Shown here piece after piece: positions 32,316 to 40,527 of a stretch of DNA of 64,000 bases. Origin of the DNA: Rhodobacteraceae bacterium UBA6213 (GTDB lineage Bacteria; Pseudomonadota; Alphaproteobacteria; Rhodobacterales; Rhodobacteraceae); contig DISJ01000006.1 in the NCBI GenBank assembly GCA_002421605.1, forward strand, positions 1 through 64,000, read 5' to 3'. Within the stretch, counting starts at the first letter, position 1, and every line of letters begins with the position of its first letter. Both the position numbers and the translations under genes were made by a program. The notes below the pieces were generated by a model. The model searched no databases, was not told where the DNA came from, and saw only the letters and a list, made by a program, of their open reading frames with translations.

Positions 32316-35230
32316 CATGCCAGCGCGTCGTCGCAGCGTGCGCAGATGCCGGTGTGGCTGTGCTGGCCAACATCGGGCAGGATCTTCCAGCAGCGTTCGC
32401 ATTTGGCGCCTTCGGCCAGTTCGAACACCACCGCGATGCCCGCCACCTCGGGCAACCGGAAGCTTTCTTGCGGTGCCGGGGTTGCTGTCAGTTCCAGCGA
32501 CGAGGTGATGCAGAGATCGGCGAAATCGACCGATTTCAGCGCGGCAAGCAGGCCTGCATCGTCCACATGCACCACCGGTGCCGCCTCAAGGCTGGCCCCG
32601 ATCACCTTTGCGGCGCGCTGCACCTCTAGTGCCGCAGTCACGGCACGGCGGGCGCGCCGGATACCTTCCCACTTTGCCGCCAAGGGCTCGTTCAGCCAGT
32701 CGGCGGGGGTGACGGGCATATCGACCAGATGCACCGACGAGGCCTCACCGGGGAAGCGGCTGAGCCAGACATCTTCCATCGTAAACACCAGAATTGGCGC
32801 AAGCCACGTGGTCAGGCGGTGGAACAGCAGGTCCAGCACCGAGCGCGCCGCGCGCCGTGTGGCGCCCGATGTCGCGTCGCAGTAAAGCGCGTCTTTGCGG
32901 ATGTCGAAGTAGAAGGCCGACAGATCCACCGTGGCAAAGGTGAACAGCGCCTGAAACACACCCTGAAAATCATAGGCCGTATAGCCCTTGCGAACGACAT
33001 GGTCGAGCTCGGCCAGACGGTGCAGCATCCACTGTTCCAGCTCTGGCATGTCTTCGGGGGCGACGCGTTCGGCCTCGGTGAAACCTGCAAGGTTGCCCAG
33101 CATGAAGCGCATGGTGTTGCGCAGGCGGCGATAGCTATCGGCCACGCCTTTCAGGATTTCCTTGCCGATGCGCTGGTCGTTGGTGAAATCGACCTGCGCC
33201 ACCCAGAGGCGAAGGATGTCGGCGCCGTATTGGGTGATTACCTCTTGCGGCAGAATCGTGTTGCCGATCGACTTGGACATCTTCATGCCCTTTTCGTCGA
33301 GCGTGAAGCCGTGCGTCAGCACCGCGCGATACGGCGCGCGGCCCTTGGTGGCGCAGGCTTGCAACATGCTGGAATGGAACCAACCGCGGTGCTGGTCGGT
33401 GCCTTCAAGGTACAGGTCGGCAATGCCGTCGGGCGCACCATCGGCACGGTCGCGCAGCACGAAGGCGTGGGTTGAGCCGCTGTCGAACCACACATCAAGC
33501 ACGTCGAACACCTGATCGTAAGCCGCCGCGTCATGCAACCCGGCCAGCATCTTTTCCTTGAAGCCGGGCACATACCATACATCCGCCCCATCATCTTCGA
33601 AGGCGCGCACGATGCGGGCATTGACCTGCGGATCGCGCAGCAGAAAGTCGGCGTCGGTGGGCCGCGCGCCGCGCTTGACAAAAGCAGTCAGCGGCACGCC
33701 CCAGGCGCGTTGGCGCGAAAGCACCCAGTCGGGGCGCGCCTCGATCATCGAATAGAGGCGGTTGCGCCCCGAGGGCGGGGTCCACTGCACCAGCTTGTCG
33801 ATCGAGGTCAGCGCGCGGGTGCGGATGGTCTCGCCGTAGGTGCCCATGCCGTCGTCGAGCTTTTTGTCGATGGCGGCAAACCATTGCGGTGTGTTGCGAT
33901 AGATCAGCGGCGCTTTTGAGCGCCAGCTGTGCGGGTAGGGATGCTTGATCTTGCCCTTGGCCAAAAGCGCGTCTGACCAGGCAAGCTGCTTGATGACGCT
34001 AACGTTCGCGGGGCCTTCCTTGCCGTCGGGCGTGATGATCGCCTGCCCCCCGAACAGCGGCAGGTCGGTGCGCAAGCTGCCGTCGGGTTCGACGTTATAG
34101 GTCATCGGCAGGCCGAACTTGACGCCGATCTGATAGTCGTCGTCGCCGTGGCTGGGGGCGGTGTGCACAAAGCCGGTACCGGTATCGTCGGTAACATGCT
34201 CACCCGGCAGCAAGGGGACGTCATAATCCCACTCTGCCCCGCCCTCGGCCACGCCGCGGAAGGGATGAGCTAGGGTCAGACCCGCCAGTTCCTCGGCACT
34301 GACGCGGCGCAGCATCGAGAAGCTGACAACCTTTGCAGCCTTGAACACCTCGCCCGACAGCTTGTCGGCGAGCACCAGCTTTTCACCGACCTTCGCGGTC
34401 GAGCCTTCGGCCAGTTCCTCGACTTCGTAGAGGCCATATTCGATCGTCGGGTTGAAACAGACCGCGCGGTTTTGCGGGATCGTCCAGGGGGTGGTGGTCC
34501 AGATGACGACGAAAGCGCCGGGCAAGTCGTCATTCACCGGGGCACCATTCGCCCCGCTTTGCGTTACCGCGAATCGCACCCAGATCGTGTGGCTGGTGTG
34601 GTCGTGGTATTCGACCTCGGCCTCGGCCAGCGCGGTTTTTTCTACCGGCGACCACATCACAGGCTTGGAACCCTGATAGAGGCTGCCGTTCATCAGGATT
34701 TTCATGAACTCTTCAGCGATCACCGCCTCGGCATGAAAATCCATCGTCAGGTAGGGCGCATCCCATTTGCCGGTGACGCCGAGGCGCTTGAACTCTTCGC
34801 GCTGCACATCGACCCAACTTTCGGCAAAGCGGCGACATTCCTGGCGGAAGGCGACCTTGTCGACATCATCCTTGTTTTCGCCGCGCGCGCGGTATTGTTC
34901 TTCGATCTTCCATTCGATCGGCAGGCCGTGGCAATCCCAGCCCGGCACATAGCGGGAATCAAAGCCCATCATCTGTCGGCTGCGCACCACCATGTCTTTT
35001 AGCACCTTGTTCAGCGCGTGGCCGATGTGCAGGTGGCCGTTGGCGTAGGGCGGGCCATCGTGCAGCACGAAAGGCGGGCGCCCGGTCTGCTCGCGCAGTC
35101 GGTCATAGACGCCGATTTCTTCCCAGCGGGCAAGCCAGCCAGGCTCGCGCTCGGGCAGGCCCGCGCGCATCGGAAAATCGGTTTCGGGCAAAAAGACGGT
35201 CGATCGGTAGTCGGGTGTGTCGGCACACAT
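32315..35230 (-). CDS. ileS: Isoleucyl-tRNA synthetase
   Basis: 971-aa class I aminoacyl-tRNA synthetase. The signature GHLHIGH and KMSKS (in GMKMSKSIGN) are present, with the large CP1 editing domain between them (WTTTPWTIPQNRAV, DDTGTGFVHTAPSHGDDDY). The C-terminal zinc knuckle shows CERCWKIL and CARCDDAL. ATG at 35230 follows GAAGGA. Bacterial-type, consistent with mupirocin-sensitive family members. Confidence 0.97.
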   Translation of the reverse strand: MCADTPDYRSTVFLPETDFPMRAGLPEREPGWLARWEEIGVYDRLREQTGRPPFVLHDGPPYANGHLHIGHALNKVLKDMVVRSRQMMGFDSRYVPGWDCHGLPIEWKIEEQYRARGENKDDVDKVAFRQECRRFAESWVDVQREEFKRLGVTGKWDAPYLTMDFHAEAVIAEEFMKILMNGSLYQGSKPVMWSPVEKTALAEAEVEYHDHTSHTIWVRFAVTQSGANGAPVNDDLPGAFVVIWTTTPWTIPQNRAVCFNPTIEYGLYEVEELAEGSTAKVGEKLVLADKLSGEVFKAAKVVSFSMLRRVSAEELAGLTLAHPFRGVAEGGAEWDYDVPLLPGEHVTDDTGTGFVHTAPSHGDDDYQIGVKFGLPMTYNVEPDGSLRTDLPLFGGQAIITPDGKEGPANVSVIKQLAWSDALLAKGKIKHPYPHSWRSKAPLIYRNTPQWFAAIDKKLDDGMGTYGETIRTRALTSIDKLVQWTPPSGRNRLYSMIEARPDWVLSRQRAWGVPLTAFVKRGARPTDADFLLRDPQVNARIVRAFEDDGADVWYVPGFKEKMLAGLHDAAAYDQVFDVLDVWFDSGSTHAFVLRDRADGAPDGIADLYLEGTDQHRGWFHSSMLQACATKGRAPYRAVLTHGFTLDEKGMKMSKSIGNTILPQEVITQYGADILRLWVAQVDFTNDQRIGKEILKGVADSYRRLRNTMRFMLGNLAGFTEAERVAPEDMPELEQWMLHRLAELDHVVRKGYTAYDFQGVFQALFTFATVDLSAFYFDIRKDALYCDATSGATRRAARSVLDLLFHRLTTWLAPILVFTMEDVWLSRFPGEASSVHLVDMPVTPADWLNEPLAAKWEGIRRARRAVTAALEVQRAAKVIGASLEAAPVVHVDDAGLLAALKSVDFADLCITSSLELTATPAPQESFRLPEVAGIAVVFELAEGAKCERCWKILPDVGQHSHTGICARCDDALA

Positions 35231-35446
35231 GGGGCATTCCTTCAAGACGGCGGCGCCTGCGGCGCTCGGTGCATGGCGGCTTATCCCGGCGGCTCTGGGA
35301 TCAGAGCGCCGGGCCGGTAATTCGTGCCGTGATGCGTGCCAGTTGGACCATGCCCGCCTTATAGGTGGGCGCCCAAGGCGCGTAAAGAGCGCCCGCCCCT
35401 TGCACAGCCCCCGCACGCCCCGCCATATTCGCAGAAAGGAGCACCC

Positions 35447-35854
35447 ATGCCAGACCTGCCACGCCGCACTGCCATTACACCAACCGATATTGAACGCGTG
35501 GTCGCGCGATTCTACGCGCGCACCCGTGTACATCCGATCTTGCGGCCGATCTTTGCGGCCCACATCACGGACTGGCCCGCGCATGAGGCCAAGATCGTGC
35601 GTTTCTGGCGCGGGGCGATTCTGGGCGATGCGGGGTATGAAGGCAGCCCGATGGTGGCGCATCGGCGCGCGGGCAATGTGCGGGCCGAGCATTTTGCGGT
35701 GTGGCTGGCGCTTTTTGACACGGTGCTGACTGAACTGCTGGAGCCGGAGCCCGCCGCGCAATGGTCGGCCTTGGCGCACCGGCTTGGGCGCGGTCTGCGG
35801 CTGGGAGTTGACGATTCGGCGCGCGAAAAAGGCAACCCGCCGCGCCTCGGCTAA
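35447..35854 (+). CDS. Group III truncated haemoglobin
   Basis: 135-aa truncated globin (TrHb3). ITPTDIERVVARFYARTRVHPILRPIF is the A-to-E helix start, and the proximal-side pattern HRRAGNVRAEHFAVWLALFD contains the likely haem-ligating histidine. AAAGGAG precedes the ATG. Such globins bind oxygen or NO. The next gene on the strand, 131 bp later, is a nosR homologue, which makes a link to nitrogen oxide chemistry plausible. Confidence 0.92.
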   Translation: MPDLPRRTAITPTDIERVVARFYARTRVHPILRPIFAAHITDWPAHEAKIVRFWRGAILGDAGYEGSPMVAHRRAGNVRAEHFAVWLALFDTVLTELLEPEPAAQWSALAHRLGRGLRLGVDDSAREKGNPPRLG

Positions 35855-35919
35855 GTGCCGCCGAACCCCAAAATACGCGCATAAATGTCGCACTGGGCCA
35901 TGCATTTGTGAGTATGCGC

Positions 35920-35933
35920 TTGACGCGGATCGC
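35920..35933 (+). promoter_or_regulatory. Weak FNR-like half-palindrome before nosR
   Basis: TTGACGCGGATCGC has the TTGA-x6-TC spacing of an FNR/DNR box (TTGAT-N4-ATCAA) but matches only 7 of 10 fixed positions. It lies 52 bp before the nosR start. Denitrification genes are commonly controlled by such regulators; here the match is poor. Confidence 0.25.
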
Positions 35934-35985
35934 GCTATGCCGCTCGCAATACTGCAAAAGAACGACCATTCCGCAGGAGTTACGC

Positions 35986-38199
35986 ATGCCTCTCGTCCGA
36001 ATAGTTCGGGGCTTCGCGCTAGGCGTGTTCTTGGCGGTGTCGTCCGTCTTGTTTGCACTTCCTGCAGCTGCGCAAGCCGAAGTGCCGCAGTTACCCCAGT
36101 TTACAGCAAACTTTCCCGCCTCGAGCCTGGTGCCCGAGGCCGATGCCTATGGGCCAATGCTGGAAGACATTCCGGTGATGCCACTTTTGCGCGCGGGCGA
36201 GATCATCGGCTATGCCTTCCTGAACTCGGACATTGTTTCGTCGATCGGCTATTCTAGCCGTCCGATCGACATTCTGGCGGCAATTTCGCCCGATGCAGTG
36301 CTGATGGGCGCGTCAATGCGGCGGCAATCGGAACCGCTGCTGCAAAGCGGCAGTCGCGCGCTAGACGCACGCGAGCTGGTCCAAGGCTATACCGGGCGCG
36401 ACCTCAAGCCCGAAGCGGTGCCGGGAGGGTCTGGCATTGACCGACCCTATATTTCGGGAATTTCAACCTCGGTGCGGGTGATAGAAGATTCGCTGGTGCG
36501 CGCGGGCCTCAAGGTGGCGTTCACGCTGGGTCTCGGCGGGCTGGAAATGCCAGCGCGCCCTGAAGGCACCTACGACAGGGTCAACCCCGATGTGGCCGCC
36601 CCCGAGACATGGCAGGAATTGCTGGATGCTGGCCTGTTGCAGCAGTTGACCCTGACGGTCGGAACCGTCAACGCCGCATTCGCCGCCCCCGACCAGCCCC
36701 CCGCCGCTGCGGAGTTTCCGCTAAAGCGCGCGCCTGACGAATTGGTGATCGATCTCTACGCCACTGTCATTTCTGTTCCCGGCATGACCAGCAGAATGCT
36801 GCGCGAGATCGAGCAGATCGACCTTGCCACGATGGTTGAGGAAGGTGGATCGGCAATCATGATCGGCGCGCGGGGGCCTTATTCATGGCGCGGCACCGCC
36901 TATCGTTACGACGGGCAATATGACCGTATCGAGCTGATTCAGGGCGACAAGACCATTCGCTTCAACAGCCGCGATCAGATGTCGATTTACCGGATTCATG
37001 TCGAAGGTGCGCCGATCTTAGATGAGATCGGCCTTCTTGCGATTCCGGCCTTTGCCGAGTTTGACCCCACAAAGCCGTGGCGGCTGCAACTGCTGGTGCA
37101 GCGCAACATGGGCGCAATCGATCGCGCCTATCTGACCTATGGGCTTGATTTCGCGCTGCCCTCCAACTTCATCATCCCGGCCGAGATGACGGTCGCGCAG
37201 TACGAAGCCGCCCAAGAGCGCGCCGCCAAGGTGGCAATGCGCGACAGCGTTTGGGCCGCCCGAACGCCCGAAATTGCCGGGCTTGCAGCCATGCTCGCGG
37301 TGCTGACCGCCGCCTTCTTCTTTCAGACCTATCTGACGCGCTCGGCGCGGCTGACCTTTTGGTTCCGCATCGCCTACCTGTCCACCACGCTGGTGTTTCT
37401 GGGCTGGTATTCCAACGCGCAACTTTCGATCGTGAACCTGATGGCGCTGCTGTCATCGTTGCGCACCGGGTTCGAGTGGGACACCTTCACGATGGAGCCG
37501 ATGACCTTCATCCTGTGGTTCTCGGTTGCGGCTGCGTTGATCTTTTGGGGGCGTGGGGCGTATTGCGGCTGGCTTTGCCCCTTTGGCGCGCTGCAAGAGC
37601 TGACCAACAGGTTGGCCAAGCTGCTGCACATTCCGCAATGGACCCTGCCTTGGGGCCTGAACGAGCGCCTCTGGGCGGTGAAGTACATCATCTTCCTTGG
37701 GCTATTCGGGGTTACGCTGACCTCGCTTGACACCGCCATTCGCTATGCCGAGGTCGAGCCATTCCGCACCGCAATCACGCTCAAGTTCATGCGCGCGTGG
37801 CCGTTTACGCTTTACCTGTTGGTGTTACTGTTCATCGGGCTGTTCGTTGAGCGCTTCTATTGCCGCTATCTTTGCCCGCTTGGCGCGGCGCTGGCGATTC
37901 CGGCGCGCATCCGCATGTTTGACTGGATCAAACGCTACCGCGAATGCGGCAACCCGTGCCAGATCTGCTCGAATGAATGTATGGTGCAGTCGATCCATCC
38001 GACGGGCGAGATCAACCCGAACGAATGCCTGAGCTGCTTGCACTGTCAGGTGCAGTATCAATCCAAGACCGTCTGCCCGGTGGTCATCAAGCAGGTGAAG
38101 CGGCGCGACAAGATCGCGACCGGCGTGCATGCGGTGAGCGCCGCGATTGAGCGCACGCAATTTACCAATCACCCACATGCGGTAAAGGTGGCCGAATGA
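35986..38199 (+). CDS. nosR: NosR/NirI-type membrane flavo-iron-sulfur protein
   Basis: 737 aa. A signal-like helix (about 8-26) precedes a periplasmic FMN-binding domain; the site reads I-S-G-I-S-T, so Ser160 replaces the usual flavinylated Thr of the SGAT motif. Five or more membrane helices follow from about residue 420, with cytosolic-side C527-x3-C531-P and C626-x3-C630-P, then two [4Fe-4S] clusters of ferredoxin type (CGNPCQICSNEC and CLSCLHCQ). NosR proteins pass electrons to nitrous oxide reductase, NirI to nitrite reductase. No nosZ or nirS is nearby. CAGGAG sets the start at 35986. Overlaps nosX by ATGA. Confidence 0.9.
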   Translation: MPLVRIVRGFALGVFLAVSSVLFALPAAAQAEVPQLPQFTANFPASSLVPEADAYGPMLEDIPVMPLLRAGEIIGYAFLNSDIVSSIGYSSRPIDILAAISPDAVLMGASMRRQSEPLLQSGSRALDARELVQGYTGRDLKPEAVPGGSGIDRPYISGISTSVRVIEDSLVRAGLKVAFTLGLGGLEMPARPEGTYDRVNPDVAAPETWQELLDAGLLQQLTLTVGTVNAAFAAPDQPPAAAEFPLKRAPDELVIDLYATVISVPGMTSRMLREIEQIDLATMVEEGGSAIMIGARGPYSWRGTAYRYDGQYDRIELIQGDKTIRFNSRDQMSIYRIHVEGAPILDEIGLLAIPAFAEFDPTKPWRLQLLVQRNMGAIDRAYLTYGLDFALPSNFIIPAEMTVAQYEAAQERAAKVAMRDSVWAARTPEIAGLAAMLAVLTAAFFFQTYLTRSARLTFWFRIAYLSTTLVFLGWYSNAQLSIVNLMALLSSLRTGFEWDTFTMEPMTFILWFSVAAALIFWGRGAYCGWLCPFGALQELTNRLAKLLHIPQWTLPWGLNERLWAVKYIIFLGLFGVTLTSLDTAIRYAEVEPFRTAITLKFMRAWPFTLYLLVLLFIGLFVERFYCRYLCPLGAALAIPARIRMFDWIKRYRECGNPCQICSNECMVQSIHPTGEINPNECLSCLHCQVQYQSKTVCPVVIKQVKRRDKIATGVHAVSAAIERTQFTNHPHAVKVAE

Positions 38200-39173
38200 A
38201 CACGCGCCTTAAACAGGGGAAAGCCCCGATGAACGCCATCGACCGCCGCCGGTTTCTGACAATCTCTGCCGCCGCCGTAGGTGTTGCGGGTGCGGGCGCG
38301 CTGCTGGGTCGCAACGCCACCTCGCAAGCGCTGTACCGCTGGGAGGGGGTAGCGCTTGGCACCTCGGCCTCAATAACGCTGGCGCATCCCGAAGCGGAAC
38401 GCATCGTTGCGCGCGCGCGCGCCGAAATCGCGCGACTGGAAGGCGTGTTCAGCCTGTATCGCGCGGATTCCGCACTGAGCCGCCTGAACGCAGCAGGCAA
38501 GCTTGAACAGCCACCGTTTGAGTTGCTGGAATGCCTTTCGCTGTGCGGCACTGTAAATGCCGCGACGGGCGGGTTGTTTGACCCGAGCGTGCAACCGGTC
38601 TGGCGGCTATATGCCGACAGTTACGATCTGGGCCGTGTGCCTGACACCGCGGCATTGGCCGCAGCACAGGCGCTGGTGGGCTGGGGCGGGGTGCGCATGG
38701 ACGCCGCGCGGATCAGTTTTGCTGAGCCGGGCATGGCGCTTACGTTGAACGGCGTGGCGCAAGGCTTTATTGCGGACCGCGTGGCGACGTTGCTGGCGTC
38801 GGAAGGGTTGAGCGATATTCTGGTCGATACCGGCGAGATGCGGGCGCTCGGCGGGCACCCGCATGGTGGGGCCTGGCCGATCTCACTTGATGTCGAAGGT
38901 CAGGTCCTGCCCAATGCGGTGCCGCTGCGCAATCTGGCGCTGGCGTCGTCCGCACCGCGCGGCACCACCTTTGACGATGCGCGCACGCAGGGCCACATTC
39001 TGAACCCCGCCACCGGCACACCCTCGGCGCAGCCTTGGCGGCTGGTCAGCGTGACCGCGCCGCAGGCGGCGCTGGCCGATGCGCTAAGCTCGGCCTTCTG
39101 TCTGATGTCGCGCGAGGAAATCGCGGCGGCGTTGACGGCCTTCCCCAGCGCGCGGCTGGTCTATCTCGGCTGA
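38196..39173 (+). CDS. nosX: FAD:protein FMN transferase (ApbE/NosX/NirX type)
   Basis: 325-aa periplasmic ApbE-family protein that attaches FMN covalently to a Thr or Ser of a partner. A twin-arginine-like leader (DRRRFLTISAAAVGVAG) exports it. ALGTSASITL, NGVAQGFIADRVA and DILVDTGEMRALGGHP are the FAD- and Mg-binding motifs, with HILNPATG near the end. Overlap of 4 bp with nosR indicates that NosR is its target. A second start at 38229 with AGGGGA upstream would place the Tat motif closer to the N-terminus and is equally possible. Confidence 0.9.
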   Translation: MNTRLKQGKAPMNAIDRRRFLTISAAAVGVAGAGALLGRNATSQALYRWEGVALGTSASITLAHPEAERIVARARAEIARLEGVFSLYRADSALSRLNAAGKLEQPPFELLECLSLCGTVNAATGGLFDPSVQPVWRLYADSYDLGRVPDTAALAAAQALVGWGGVRMDAARISFAEPGMALTLNGVAQGFIADRVATLLASEGLSDILVDTGEMRALGGHPHGGAWPISLDVEGQVLPNAVPLRNLALASSAPRGTTFDDARTQGHILNPATGTPSAQPWRLVSVTAPQAALADALSSAFCLMSREEIAAALTAFPSARLVYLG

Positions 39174-39224
39174 CGCACCGGCTGGTGTCACTGGCGCGCT
39201 GGTGTCCAAATCGTGTGCGGCCTG

Positions 39225-40001
39225 TCAGCGGCCTTCAAATACCGGCGGGCGTTTGGCCAGAAATGCCGCAACGCCTTCGCCAAAATCGCGAGTTTGACCA
39301 AGCGCGCCCTGCAATTCGGCTTCTAGCGCCAATTGCGCGGCAAGCCCGTTGCCCGCGCCTGCCAGCATCGCCTGTCGTATTGCGCGAAAGGCGCGTGTTG
39401 GCCCTGCTGCCAGATGCGCGGCGCGGGCGCGCCAGTGATGTTCAAAATCGACGTCGGGCACGGCTTCCCAGATCATGCCCCAATCGGCGGCCTGCCGTGC
39501 GCTGATCCGGTCGGCAAAAAGCGCAGCGCCCATGGCGCGCGCCTGCCCGACGAGGCGCGGCAGAAACCAGGTGCCACCAGCATCCGGCATCAGCCCGATG
39601 CGTGCGAACGCCTGCAAGAAGGAGGCAGTTTCGGAGGCAATCACCACATCAGTGGCCAAGGCAAGGTTGGCGCCCGCCCCCGCCGCCACGCCGTTCACGG
39701 CGGCGATGACCGGAACCGGGCAATCGTGCAGTGCAGTGAGCATGGGCGTGTATTCTTCGCGCAGCACCCGCTCTAGATCAAGGTCGCCTGCGTCGGCGGT
39801 GTCGCCCAGATCCTGCCCTGCGCAAAACGCGCGGCCCTCGCCGGTCAGCACGACCACGCGCGCCTCACTCCCGGCGCGGTGCAGCGCGGCTGTGATTTCA
39901 GCGCGCATCGCGCCATTGAGCGCATTCATCACCGCGCCACGCGCGAGTGTAATCACCGCCACACCGTCGGCCAAATCGTAGCGGATCGTCTGATAGCTCA
40001 T
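39225..40001 (-). CDS. Enoyl-CoA hydratase/isomerase family (PaaG-like crotonase)
   Basis: 258-aa crotonase-fold enzyme. The oxyanion segments GRAFCAGQDLGD and NGVAAGAGANLALATDVVIAS are intact. The catalytic region GLMPDAGGTWFLPRLVG has Asp rather than Glu and closely resembles PaaG-type ring epoxide isomerases of phenylacetate degradation, but no other paa gene is present. AGGAGG precedes the ATG. Follows ccmH by 66 bp on the same strand; not an obvious functional partner. Confidence 0.87.
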   Translation of the reverse strand: MSYQTIRYDLADGVAVITLARGAVMNALNGAMRAEITAALHRAGSEARVVVLTGEGRAFCAGQDLGDTADAGDLDLERVLREEYTPMLTALHDCPVPVIAAVNGVAAGAGANLALATDVVIASETASFLQAFARIGLMPDAGGTWFLPRLVGQARAMGAALFADRISARQAADWGMIWEAVPDVDFEHHWRARAAHLAAGPTRAFRAIRQAMLAGAGNGLAAQLALEAELQGALGQTRDFGEGVAAFLAKRPPVFEGR

Positions 40002-40067
40002 CGTCGCCTCCTGCCCCTTGCGCGCCATGCTAGCGGCGTGTGCGCAGAGCAAAAGCGAAACCGCGCG

Positions 40068-40523
40068 TCACTCCTTGAGGATTTCAGCGATCTGGCGCGC
40101 TTCGTCGTCTGAAAGCTTTGGTCCGCCCGCCACTGGTGCGGCATTGCGGCGGCGAAAATACACCGCCATCCCGCCCAGCGCCAACAGCAGCGCGGTCGGA
40201 CCGGTGAGATAGAGGATCAGATTGACCCCCTTTGCCTCGGGCTCGAATAGCACATATTCGCCGTAGCGCGACGTGACATAGTCGATCACCTGCCAGTTTT
40301 CGTCACCGGCCACCAACCGCTCGCGCACCACCAGCCGCAGGTCACGCGAAATGGTGGCATTCGATTCGTCGATGTTTTCGCCTTGGCAGACCGGGCAGCG
40401 CAGCACCCTGCCAATGTCGCGCGCGCGCGCTTCTAACGCCGGGTCGGGCAACACCTCGTCGGGCTGTACGGCGAGCGCAGGCCCGGCGAGTAGTGCAAGC
40501 ATCAACATCAGGGTTTTCAGCAT
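40068..40523 (-). CDS. ccmH: Cytochrome c maturation protein CcmH (Ccl2)
   Basis: 151-aa membrane-anchored thiol oxidoreductase that handles apocytochrome c cysteines. The signal peptide ends at LALA, the redox motif is LRCPVCQGENIDES with C43 and C46, and one membrane helix sits near 105-122 with a short cytosolic tail. It starts just 4 bp after the ccmF stop, so the two are one operon. CcmI is not fused to it. Confidence 0.95.
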   Translation of the reverse strand: MLKTLMLMLALLAGPALAVQPDEVLPDPALEARARDIGRVLRCPVCQGENIDESNATISRDLRLVVRERLVAGDENWQVIDYVTSRYGEYVLFEPEAKGVNLILYLTGPTALLLALGGMAVYFRRRNAAPVAGGPKLSDDEARQIAEILKE

Positions 40524-40527
40524 TGCC

